A stretch of 64,000 bases of DNA from Serilophus lunatus (taxonomy: Eukaryota > Chordata > Aves > Passeriformes > Eurylaimidae): positions 65,091 to 129,090 of the forward strand of contig VXBA01003136.1 of assembly GCA_013399895.1 (NCBI GenBank). Reading direction: 5' to 3'. Below are positions 35,118 through 53,164 of the stretch, one piece after another; the first letter of the stretch is position 1; each line of letters opens with the position of its first letter. The notes under the pieces were generated by a model. That model was not told where the DNA came from, searched no databases, and was given only the letters and a program-made list of their open reading frames with translations. Position numbers and translations under genes: made by a program.

Positions 35118-38100
35118 GAAAGAATTGGAGGGTCAACAAGTAAATCCTCAGAGGACAGTTGTAGTATTCTTTGCCAAAATAATCATGCTCTTCACTGACA
35201 TGATGCTAAAGTCAGAGAATGACTATATTGTGTTTCACACAGGCCTGTGTCCAAGTTCTTGATCCAGGCAAGAAGTCTGGCAGTTTATAAAGTGTCTAGG
35301 TTAGTACTTGAAGCTTAAGGCCTCGATGCCTGTATGGTTGAAGAAATAGACAGTTCCAGCCAGTGCTTAGGTAGCTTCAATACCTAAGATTTAGTGAATT
35401 AGAAATACTAGAGGATTGTGGCACATACCTATGATGGCTTAACACTGCACAGAACTGTTGATTTTCTTGCAGAAACCTGTCCAAGGATCATTCTCTGTGG
35501 ATGTGGGTTTGCATTTTACATGCTAGTGGGTCCCTTGTTTCTCAATGGATGAGATGAGAAAAGAATGTGTTGACAATTGTGTGTTTGTTCAAATTGTGAC
35601 AAATCTTTTTAATACAGTATTTCCTGAAGCCCTTAGGTATAATTTCACCTGTTCCTGTCATTCTAAGATGGATATATCAACCAAAGCTAAGCTTAGTCCT
35701 CCCCTGCTGCGTCAAGATGTCGTAGAAGAAACGTGGACTGTTGCAGCTGATATATAGAGAAAATGGACACCATATGACTTTTTTTTCCTGTTTTCTTTTT
35801 CTTTTACTGTCTGTACATCTGGCTTTAATCAGTGACTTCTCTGTGAAATGTTTCAATTGTGCCTGAACAAACTCTGCTCTTTTCTGATATGGACCTGTGG
35901 ATTATAGGTGAAACTACATTAAGAGGCTGCAGAGGTTAATTACGCCTGAAAGTTTCCAGTACTCTCCACATCAGTTGACACTCTCAGCACACTACATAAA
36001 CAACCTGGGAGAAGCTATCATTAGCAAAGCATGAGAGCTGCACTTGCCCAGTCCCTGCACTTGCATTTCAAAGCCTTCATACATGCTTGTTCATTTTGCG
36101 TGAGTCATTTATGCGTTAAACTATATTTGTAGGTCAGCAGAGCATCCTCTGTATGGTATTTCTTTCATATATAAAAGCAAAAGAATTCCTACCTATTCTG
36201 CAAATATTTTACCTTTTTTATAAACCTCTTTTTTATTTAATGTATCTAATGCTTCTTTTTTAATACAAGCTTGAAGTAAATTTGGTAGAACATCTGCTCA
36301 TCCTGTACTTGTCAAGAACTTTTGAGGTTCTGTGTGGATATTTTTCAAGTTTGTGATATATTTTTTCTCTCTCTTATATTGAGCCAAAGACTAAATTTCA
36401 CTGGGAAAATAGTAATACTGATTAAACAGAAGAGGTTTCAAGATTGCAGTGTAAACATGGTGATAAATAATTGCTCTGTTTATAATAGAATCCATGGTGT
36501 TAAGTTAAAAACAGAAAGCGTAGGTTTTCCGAACAAATAGAGTCCTCAGGACAATCATGTCTCATGTAAGATTAGTCCATTTCAGATTAAACTCCAGTGA
36601 AATCAGTTATCTCCTATGCAAAACAGAGGAATGAAAGGGCAAGTAGCTACTTTCTTTTATCTCTTTTTATTATAGTTTCTTACATTCCAACACCATTTTC
36701 TTTAGTCTTTTTGAAGAGAAGAGTCATCTTTATGCTTTGGAGTGTGCAGGAACAAGTTGAGGAAGGGTTGGAAGGTCAGCCAGTGAGCTCAAAGTGTGGC
36801 AATTCACTTCTGTCTCACCTCATTCCTGCTTCTTCAGAGCAGCAGCGTGTTAATCTTTTAAATCTGTTTGATATGGCTCATATGCTTGAAGAAACTTGGG
36901 CACTGCTTGCATAGGAGCTGTCTTGAATTTGCCTATATGAGATCACAGAAAAAAAAATCATAGGACACTCAAGGAATTCTCCAGACTGCTAGATTTAATT
37001 ACCAGAATTTCTAAGGAATTCTTTTGTACCAAAAATAATTGGATCATCATTTTTTTAAGTGGATTAGATACAAAAATATAATGTAAAACAGCCATTACAG
37101 TGAGATATGATGTGGGACATTTTTATCTGTCAAAATGTCCTTAGAAATGTATAACAAATGCCAACATGATACTGTGAATTTTGAAAAGAAAAAGACATGA
37201 GTTTTGCTGTTTGCTGTTGCCAGTAAATGTCTACTTTGTTTGGACAGTATTACTACAAAAGCCAAGAAAAGATTGTGATTTGCCAATTATTGCATTGTGC
37301 TGTCCAACTCTGGGCTTGAATCAAAATATGCATATGCCAAAAATTATGTTTATATAATCTAGTATGTTGTGTAATAAAAGAATGTTAGGTAGTCTAGTTA
37401 ATGAAATTATTAAATGTTGGCAGAGTGTTGTTAAATTGAGTTTATATTTAATATTGTCCTTTGGGATAGTGAGTGGAAGGAGAGTTGAATTCTACTTCAT
37501 ATTAATTGAAACAGACTTCGATGTTGATATAATAATGCCTGTAAATAGCAGTTAACTGCTATGTGATAGTAGCTTTTTCAAAGAAGACAACTTGGAAAGA
37601 GCTTGTTTTAAAATAGAACAGGCTAGAGTGAAGCTTTTATTCCCTGTAAGCGAGAGCCTGCGTAGCCAACATCCCTTTTGGACAGGTTTGATGTTGTTGG
37701 TCCCATTGGAGGCACATACTGGAGGAATCTCTTTTAACTCATAGTGCAAGTAAAACAAGGAGAGTTTAATATTCAGTGGTAGAAGCTTGCCCATGGAATA
37801 TAGAATACCTTAGTGTCTTTGACCAAATGAGGTCTGGGTTATCAAGATGAGTGTGGCCTTTCCCATTTTTTGTAAATAGAGTATACGTACATTTTTAAGG
37901 ATCTCATTTTTTATACCAAACCCCTACTGTAGTCACTTGGCTACTTTTCTTGAGCTGAAATATGACTTGAATGCAGGACTCTGCATGATTAGCTTCAGTT
38001 TCCTTGTGAATTGCCCAAGCACTTTCAGTTGGACAAAATATGTACACCTCAAATTTTATGAGTTGTTTGTGGTTTATTTTTACATTATCAAGATGACCAG

Positions 38101-39334
38101 TTATATGTTTCATCAGTAGATTTAAGAGTGTGGCAAACAGGCTCCATTCGTCCCTTGTTTAGTTTGACACACTTCATGGACACTAACACTTAATTAGTCA
38201 TTGTCTGATGTGAGGAATTTGAGTAGCTTGTTTGTTTTGTTTGTTTATTCCATTCCATCAGTAAGTAGAGCAGCATAAGACATATCTGGAAACAGAATAT
38301 GAAATGAAATGTCCATGTTGAAATATTGCTCATTATTGGTAACAACAGTTAAACCATTGCCCCATTCTTAAATTTGTGTTCATTATGCAATGAGAGATGA
38401 CACTCCTGTAAAATACACACAGGAAAAAGAGAAGGACAGATTGACGTTATAGCTAGGAATATAATGGAAGATTGAAGGTGAAATTATACACTTTTCTAGG
38501 CAAAAAGAAAGTTAATCAAAATTTGAAGAAGCAATATACTTAAGCCAAACTGAGATACAATTGTCTGGAAATCAACACTGGCCCTTGCAAAGGGTTTGTG
38601 CTGTCAGCCTAGATGTATACTGCTCTTTCTTCTGAGCATTTGTTTTCTAGTTTGGGTTTCACTGAATAAAAGTGTTAAAAAGACTTCTATACTGACAAAA
38701 ATACCAACCCTGTTCCTTTTTGAATGACTTGTATAAACACTTGCAACAACTCAGTCCCAGGATGTTCATTAAAGTCAACGTCTGCTAAGCTTCACAATTT
38801 CTGGCTTTACTGTGAATATTTCCAGTCGTTGAAAAGTAGGTAATTAGGCTTTTTTTTTTTTTCTCCTTTTGCATAGCATATTTTGCTGTAGCAATAAGAA
38901 AAAAAGGCACATAAAGATGTTTTAACATACTATTTTATTGATCAATCCAACACAAACCTTGACCATTTGTATGAAATCTTTCCCTTCATATTTATTTTCT
39001 ATTAAAAGAACCTAAAATCTTTGATGCCTTTGAGTATCCACTTATAATATTTTGTCCAAATATGTAAACCTTTTTTCACCTTGGTCACACACATTACAAC
39101 AAAATAATTAGGAGTAGATAAGAAAAACAACAAAAAGCTGAAAAAAGAAAAAAAAAGTGAGAGTTCTGGGGGCTTTTAGTATAAATAAAAATGTCATCAC
39201 TGACCAGGTCTGACTGCCCAGCTGTATGAGGGCAGTAGGTGTTTTGCTGTGTTACGGGTGTAGAGAAACCATAAGAGTCAGAAAGAGTAGGGCTGTATCT
39301 TATCTTATGTAAGATGGTTTACTGCAAAATAGCT

Positions 39335-39545
39335 TTTTTTTGAGAGGGTGGGGAGGAGGGTTGTGTTGGTTAGACTTTTGTTATTGTTTGGGTTTGGTTT
39401 TTCTTTTTTGGTGGTTTTTGGTTTTGTTTTCTTGGGTTTTGTTTTCTTGGGGGTTTTTTTGTTTGTTTAATTTGGAGAGGGTTGGTGGTGGTGGTTTCAT
39501 TTCAGTTTGGTTTGGTTTTACGTTAGTTGTGGGTTTTTTTATTCA
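39335..39545 (+). repeat. GT-rich low-complexity tract
   Basis: About 210 bases made of GGTTT, GGGTTTTG and TTTTCTTGG units, nearly free of A. A chance 75-codon frame rich in W, F, G and V crosses it and should not be read as a protein. Confidence 0.75.
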
Positions 39546-40257
39546 AGTCATTTTTGTTGGTATCTAGCTAATTGGTTTTGTTCTCTTGGCTGCAGTTGTT
39601 TTGCCTAGATACACACATATATGGACATACATTTCAGGGGGTATGGAGGAAGGTATTACATTAATTTACAGAAGTTAGCCACATGAAATAAAAAAAAGGG
39701 CATTACTGTTAGAAACCGGGCTTCAGCTAGTGTCTGCCTAATCACCGCAGTCTAATGAATAGCAATGGAGCCTGGTATTGCAAAGTATAGGGAATCATCA
39801 AAGGTAATAAAATTGAGTTCAGACCAAAGCAGCATCTGGGAATGAAGTTTTAAGTAGCAGACAGGAATGTGCACTAATTATTGCTTTGTTAATATGTTGC
39901 ATGTGTTGGTTGAATAGAGATGGTGTGACTAAGGGCAGGCAGTAGCACAGTCAGTAGCCCTGGATCTTATCCATCACAGATTCTGTATTAAATCTCCAGC
40001 TGCTTTATAACTTTTCTAATACAACATATTCCCATGCAAAACCTATCTGTCCAACTAAGCACACCCCTTCTTTCAGATGTCACCAAATTTATGTAGCAGC
40101 CTAGGACCATTTGGCTTCCTGCTAAACTGGATTGAAAGCTTAGAAGAGACAGCTGGACAATGTTTCACTGCTACTAAAATATTTGCATTGTATACATCAG
40201 ACACTCAAGTTCATCGAAGTGCTTTGATGGCTCCTTTTCTATATATACAGGAGGAAC

Positions 40258-40260
<3 letters not shown>

Positions 40261-40294
<34 letters not shown>
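40261..40294 (+). repeat. GCT trinucleotide repeat, 11 units
   Basis: Eleven perfect GCT units plus one base, followed by CAGTGCTG. The same strand can be read as CTG/TGC, and the other as CAG/AGC. A 98-codon open frame (40077-40373) crosses it with a run of cysteines but has no other support. Confidence 0.95.
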
Positions 40295-40295
<1 letters not shown>

Positions 40296-43200
40296 AGTGC
40301 TGACTTCAAACACAGCTTTCCAAAATGTCTTTTATCCTTAGAAAAGACTATTCTTTCTTTATATAAATCATGAGGCTTTAGAAAATGTTTTGTTTCCTCC
40401 TTCTAACAAGGTGTATCAAAGAAATACTGAACAGATGCTCTTGAGCAGTCAGAAACAACTTTTCATCCTGAATTTTACATATCTATTATATATCAAAGTT
40501 GTGAAATTAAATTTTATACTAATCAACCTGTTGAACAATGGTAATATTTCATAGTTGTACTTCAGATTTTAAAAGCTGTAGCAGCAAAAGCTAATTAATG
40601 TTCTAGAAACATAGGAAGCAATAAAAATCCTGTAGTGCTTTGAATATGATGTAGCAGGATAACATAATCAGCTTACATGTCTGCATGAGAAATAGTCTTG
40701 GATATTAAATGAAGTAATAATGTGGTAAGTGAAATCATAATTTTTCTCTATGTAATCTTCCAAATTTCAGAGATTTGCCATCTTTAACTTTTAAAATGCA
40801 GAAAAGTCACCTGTTAGCATCACTGCCGTTTGCATCATTCTTGGTTTATGTCCTGTTCTGTTCCCAGACACCTTTGGGCTATCTGATATCAATGAAAAAT
40901 GTCATAGATTTGTGATAGACTTCATGGGAATTTTTCTCTTACAGAGCCTGGTGAAGCTCTTAAAAAAAAATTATTTCTCCTATCAGTCTGAACATTATCT
41001 TCACATTAGAGAAATATTTTCATTGTCTATTAGTAATACAAAATGGAATTTGTCTATCAATGGCCTTCAAGAAGTGTGGTATTAAATACTTCATTGTCAG
41101 TCTACTAATGTGGTTGGCAATCCACAGCAAAAACTTTTGGTTCGTGAAAAATAGAGAGGCACTGAAGGACCTCACATCACCATTCCTTTGACCGGGAGAT
41201 GGAATTGTGTCTATGATTTGATCAAAACCATACATCAGAACAGTTAGATTTTGTTGTGACTCCTTTCACAGAGCCATCCATAGGCAACCAGCTTGATTAT
41301 GGGTTCGGGATTTATCTAGTGATACTGAGTCTTAGATGGTCCAATGGCCAGAAGCTATCACACGAAAGAGTTTGCACTTGAAAAGGGAAAAGGCAAGTAC
41401 ACTACAGCTCTTTCAGTCTTTACTCCATCTCCCGTATGTTATTTTTGTCAGGCTATCAAGATTCCAATATGGTGTTTCTTATTCAAATTTTGTTCTCAGT
41501 CTCTAGTGGTGAGAAAGTTTGATATTTAATTCAGTTTTTTTCCCAGCTCTCTAGATTTGGAAAGGTATCTTGTCACTATCTATTTCGTTCTGTGACATAT
41601 TTTACTTCGGACGCAAATGTTCACCTATCTAATTTCAGTGGTAGCAGTGGCTTGATCAGGCTCCATGATGCAGAATGGGAACAGTTCTGAAATCTTGAAA
41701 TGTTTCCCGGCGTAGAGAAATGGTTTCCCACCCAGTTCTTACTAGCAGTCACATATTTATCCATGGAATCCCCATATGGCTTTGTGGGTGGTAATGTGTA
41801 GAGGGCAGCTTTCTCACCACAGCAGTTTTCCTCAATACAGATTTATTTCTCTTTTGCTCTGTAGAGTTTTCAGTCTTAATCACTGCTAAACTTGGGCCTG
41901 GTGTTTGTATTAACTGTATGAGGAAATTGCCTATATTGAACCTTACAGCTCTTTGGATACTAGTTTGTTACTTTTGTCTTGAAAATTGGATAATTATTTT
42001 GAAAGTTTCCTCATCCCGACTAGAGGCAAAATAGAATGTACAAAATCCTGGCACCAAGACTTTAATTACAAACTCCAGCCTGAAGGCAGATTGGTGACTC
42101 TGAGGGTTGAAAACTTCAGCCATGTAGAAAGCAAAGAACCAACAAAAGCAGAGTCCTCTGGCTGACTCCTGCAGATGAGAGTGCTGCAGTGCTCTGTGTA
42201 CATAGCCGGGGGCAGAGAGCAGTCAGCTTTTGGCATCGTTGTCCACTCTTAAGTCAGCAATCCTCAGAAATTCATGGCACAAAAGTATAAGAGCAATGGG
42301 TCATCCTGAAATTGATAAATATTGGGTTTAAAATGTCTTACATTGTAGAAAGATTGGCCAGAACCAGATAGAGTGTCACGTATCTTTCTCTGTTAACTTG
42401 TGAGTTGAATCCAGGAAACTGAGATGTGTACCTGTCGTTTGCTTTTAATATGCTTCAAGGGGCTAAGAAGTCTTTTGGTTCTGGTCCAGTACAGATCCTA
42501 GCTGAGTTAGAATATGCCTTTCTGACAAATACAGCTTATTCTCTTATTTTGAGGAAATACTGTCATTATAACCTGATGGAAAAGCAGAAGCATAAGGAAG
42601 GCATAGTTCACGTATCTTATCCTCTCTTGAGACCTAGGGTGCAAGGGGAATTTAATGCACAGTGTGACCTTTGTTTGCAGCCTGGTCCAAAGGCAGCTGT
42701 GGCTGGAGATAGAAAGGGACTACCTCCTCTTCCTTTGTGGAGATACATGGAGTGCCATTATCCCACTCCCATCATTGTTGTGGGTTGTAAATAGGCATTG
42801 CTGTGCTGAGATTTTGTTCATTTCATGGGGCTCATTGTTCATTTCACACCCACAGGTAAAAATTTTTTTAACTGGTATTTTTTAACAATTTTGTATGATG
42901 ATTTCATATAAAATGTAGCAGCTGTTAGAGGTGTTGATGTCCATGTAGAAACCTCACAATGACGTGCCAATGTGCATCACCTGGCCCAAGTCTGAATGTT
43001 TGGTTTTAAATTTAAGATTGCTTTCAAAGTATTCTTCTCCTCTAAGTGCTTAAAAACACCTGATCATTTTTATCTCACTGTGTTTTATTTTTTCACAAGT
43101 GCTACTGCCTAGCATGGTTAAAATACAAACAAAATAGAAGAGGTTGGTTGAGTATAAACTCTGACCATTCAGTTTTTGATGTTCAGCTCACTCTAATGGA

Positions 43201-43339
43201 TACTGTTGAAGCTAAAATAAAAAGAAGTAGATAGTACCATTTAATAAAGTACTTCATAATTCATTTAATTTTGTTTCAACCATTGTGTCTCCAACCATTA
43301 GAAAACCAAAGTTGTGTATTAAAATGAAGTGGAAGCGTA

Positions 43340-43602
43340 TATCACAGAATTATAAAGGTTGGAATAGACCTTCAAGAACATAAGTTCAACTGTCAACCTA
43401 GTGCACCCATAATCCCCCATAAACCATAAACCAGGTGCCACATCCAGCCACCTCTTGAACATTTTCAGAGGCAGTGACTCCACAACCTCCCTGGACAACT
43501 TATTCTAATGCTTGAACACACTTTCAGTGAAAAAAAAAAAATTGAGTATCTAATCTGAAGTTCCCCTGATGCGACTAAGCACCATTTCCTCTTGTTAGAA
43601 AC
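43340..43602 (-). mobile_element. CR1 LINE 3' fragment (copy C of a cluster)
   Basis: On the plus strand the element starts with its reversed 3' tip, TCACAGAATTATAAAGGTTG at 43342, and continues through CCACAACCTCCCTGGACAAC and the reversed 'SLEKR..C-terminal' coding DNA to about 43602. It contains an A10-11 run at 43531-43541. It is the outermost of three minus-strand CR1 fragments lying end to end. Confidence 0.8.
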
Positions 43603-44865
43603 TCCTAGAATGGTTTGGTTTGGAACGGACCTTAAAGGTCTTCTAGTTCCAACACCCCTATCATAGGCACCTTTCACTAGACCAGGTTGCACAGAGCCCC
43701 ATCCAACATGGGATGAACATCCCTTGAATGCCTGGAGTAAAGGCTCATCTTCAGCTTCTCAGGGCAACCTTTGCCAGTCCCTCACTACCCTGAGAGTTTG
43801 TCACTGTTCTACGCTTGTCACTGATGGCCATTGGGACTCAGAGCCAAAATAATTGGGCCTCAGCGCCATTGACCACTACTCTCTAGATATGAATGTCCAA
43901 CTACTTTCTTATCCAGTTCACTCATCAAAACAATTTCTCTCCAGTTTAGAGAGAAGGATGTTGTGGAGAACCATGTCAAAGGCCTTACAGCAGTGCAGAT
44001 AAATGGCATCTGTAACCCTGCCCTTCCCCACTGATGTAGTTAGCCCATCATAGAAGGCCACTGGGTTGCTCAGGCAGAACTTGTCCTTGGTGAAGCTGTG
44101 CTGCCTGTCTCAATTCACCTTTCTGTCCTCCAGGTACCTTACCACAGCTTCCAGGAGGATCTGTTCCATGATCTTCCCAGGCACAGAGGTGAGGCTGACA
44201 GGTCGATACTTCCCAGGCTCCTACTTTCTACCTTTTTTAAAGATGGATACGGTGTTTCCCCTTTTCCAAGCACCTGTGGCTCCCCCTGACTGCAATGACT
44301 TTACAAGTATGGAATGTGGCTTGGCACACCAGCCAATTCCTTCAAGACTCTGGGATGCATCTTACCATGTCGCACAGACTTACATTCAGGTTTCCTGAAG
44401 TGAAGCCTGATCTTCTCCTACAGTGGGAGGGACTTCATGCTCCCAGCCCCCATCTTGCTGTCCATCCACTTCAGAGGTGTGAGAAGAGATGTTGTTGGTG
44501 AAGATGAAGGCAAAAACGTTGTTGAGTACTTCATCCTTCTCTTCATCCATAGTTTCCAGTTTTCCAGCTACACCTTCTTGACCTGTCTTTTCTGGCCAAC
44601 ATACCTGTAGAAGCCCTTCCTGTTATTTATGTCCCTTGCCAAGTTTAGTTCCAACCTTGCCTCGATCTTCTTTATTCCATCCCTACACAGCCATACTTTG
44701 TCTCTATACTCTCCCAGGGTCACCTGTCATAGGTTCCACTGTTTGTGCATTTACTTCTTTCTTTAGTTTGACTTGCTGGTCCTGATTCATCCATGCTGGT
44801 CTCAATACTTTCCCTGGCCAATTTCTTTCTCCTAGTGACTGTCAGTTCCTGTGCTCTAGGGAAGG
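43603..44865 (-). mobile_element. CR1 LINE fragment with reverse transcriptase core (copy B)
   Basis: A second reversed 3' tip begins at 43606 (TAGAATGGTTTGGTTTGGAA). Further along, the minus-strand reading gives reverse transcriptase motifs: EPGKYRPVSLTSVPGKIMEQ near 44220-44160, then FDMVLHNILLSKLE near 43980-43930. At 44715-44580 it reads LGEYRDKVWLCRDGIKK, then NNRKGFYRYVG, the linker before the reverse transcriptase. Between the 3' end (to about 43800) and the core, the second half of the protein is missing, so the copy has an internal deletion. Stops and frameshifts interrupt it. Confidence 0.8.
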
Positions 44866-45485
44866 CCCTTTCACTTGAAACATGGCAGAAGAGATTGACC
44901 CCACCTGGCCACGACCTGTTTTCAAGCAGTGGTACAGTGATGAGATCCTCTCAAATTCTTCTCTTCTCCAGACTAAACTACTCCAGTTCCCTCAGCTGCT
45001 CCTCATAGGACAGGTTTTCTAAACTCTTCAGCAGCTCCATTGCCCTTCCCTGGACATGCTGCAGCACTTCAATGTCCTCATTGGTGGAGGGCTCAAAACC
45101 TAACACGGGATTCAAGGTGTCATTTCACCAGCGCCCAGTACATGGGGATAGTCATTCCCTGGTCCTGCTGGCCACACTATTGCTGTTACAAACCAGAATT
45201 CCATTGGCCTTCTGGGCCACCTGGGCACACTGCTGGTTCATGTTCAGCCACTGTTGACTAACACTCCCAGGTCTTTTCCCACTGGGCAGCTTTTCATTCA
45301 CTCTTCCCAACCTGTAGCACTGCAGGGAGTTGTTGTGACAGAAGTGCAGTACTCAGCACTTTGCCTTATTCAACCTCATGCAGCTGCCCTCAGTTTGTCA
45401 ATTGAATCTGTTCAGATCCCTCTGTAGAGCCTTCCTACCCTGCAACAGGTCAAGCTTCACACCTAAAATATGTAATTAAGCACTT
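44866..45485 (-). mobile_element. CR1 LINE C-terminal fragment (copy A)
   Basis: The minus strand reads RVNEKLPSGKRPGSVSQQWL, NMNQQCAQVAQKANGILV, then DIEVLQHVQGRAMELLKSLE and YEEQLRELE, all from the C-terminal half of CR1 ORF2. It lies upstream, in minus-strand order, of copy B's N-terminal linker. It therefore cannot be part of the same collinear element and is a separate insertion. The boundary near 44866 is approximate. Confidence 0.8.
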
Positions 45486-52132
<6,647 letters not shown>

Positions 52133-53164
52133 GATGTAAACACACATGTTATCTGATGTCACCAAAAACAAATCATGGTTTTCATAGATGTTTGCTAAAA
52201 GTTGCCTAAATTGAGCTAAGATGAAAAGATGCAGATAATTGGTTAAAAGATGGGAATACTTTCAAAAAGATGTCATTCTCTCATTCTATCTCTTACTGTT
52301 TTTGTTCAGCCTGCTTCCAGATGGGAAATAACTTAGACAAGATCTATCCATTAGACAACATTGACATCTGTCTTGTGGGTAGAAATATGAGAAGGGAAGA
52401 TGAATGGTGTCTCATGGCTGTGCTGAAATATATCAAATTTTAAGAGAAACAAATTCACCCCATGCCCCTGGATTACAAGAAGTATTTACAGGAGGTCACT
52501 ATCACTTTGCCTGTATGTAAAATCCTTTAACTGTTCTTTTTCTGCATCATTTTCTCTATCAGAAATATTAGTTACTAGCTAATTCACTTTATAGATGTTC
52601 AATACAATTTGAGAGTATGAGCAATTTGATAGCTATGCAGTGATTTGGCTTCTGATGGGAAATATACCATGGATTTTGCATCCAGTTAAATGTACTTCAC
52701 AGTTCAGGGATGTATTTCTAAACTCCATATGAAATGTCATCTATATCTATGTCTATCTATATGTAGATTTATAAAGACTTGATAAACAGTATATCAGTAG
52801 CTAACATTCATATTGTTGGATCTATATTTTCACATCAGAGACATAATGAGGTACATGTATGCACAATGTTTAGTATTTTTATGATTAGTACACAAGCAGA
52901 AATATACATGTTAAAAAAGTCTTTTCCTACATTCACTTTAATGTTGTGAACAAGAGAAATATACATTCTTGCAGGTGCATAGCTGAAGATATAACTTCTA
53001 TCAGTTCAGTGTTATTGTTGAACTTAATAGCTATGTGGTTTTCTGGTGTCTTTTAAGGGTCATGTAAAACTGTTCATGGCAACTTAACCTTTACAACTTA
53101 TGCCAGTTTATAAATACTATCTGAAGACATGATAAAAACAAAAGTGGAAACATCATTGCTCAAC
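52133..53164. other. FGF10 intron 1 between GACA/GATA array and CR1
   Basis: A/T-rich sequence with no exon recognised. A few isolated TATC/TCTA words at 52740-52765 resemble degraded GATA units on the minus strand. Confidence 0.5.

Larger units (their letters stand above)
33891..43339. other. FGF10 intron 1, no other gene recognised
   Basis: Mostly A/T-rich, with an A18 run at 35100-35117, a T run near 38851, a GT-rich tract at 39335-39545 and a GCT repeat at 40261-40294. The open frame of 122 codons at 42426-42794 has no recognisable domain and no flanking splice sites that I trust. The stretch 35920-36130 is more balanced in composition and looks like possible conserved non-coding sequence, but this is only an impression. 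Confidence 0.5.

Noticed and set aside
40077..40373. 98-codon frame with a run of twelve cysteines
   Set aside because: The cysteines come from the GCT repeat read in the TGC frame; the flanks show no domain or splice support.
42426..42794. 122-codon plus-strand frame
   Set aside because: Longest non-repeat frame in the intron, but no motif, no recognisable homology and a length expected by chance in 64 kb.
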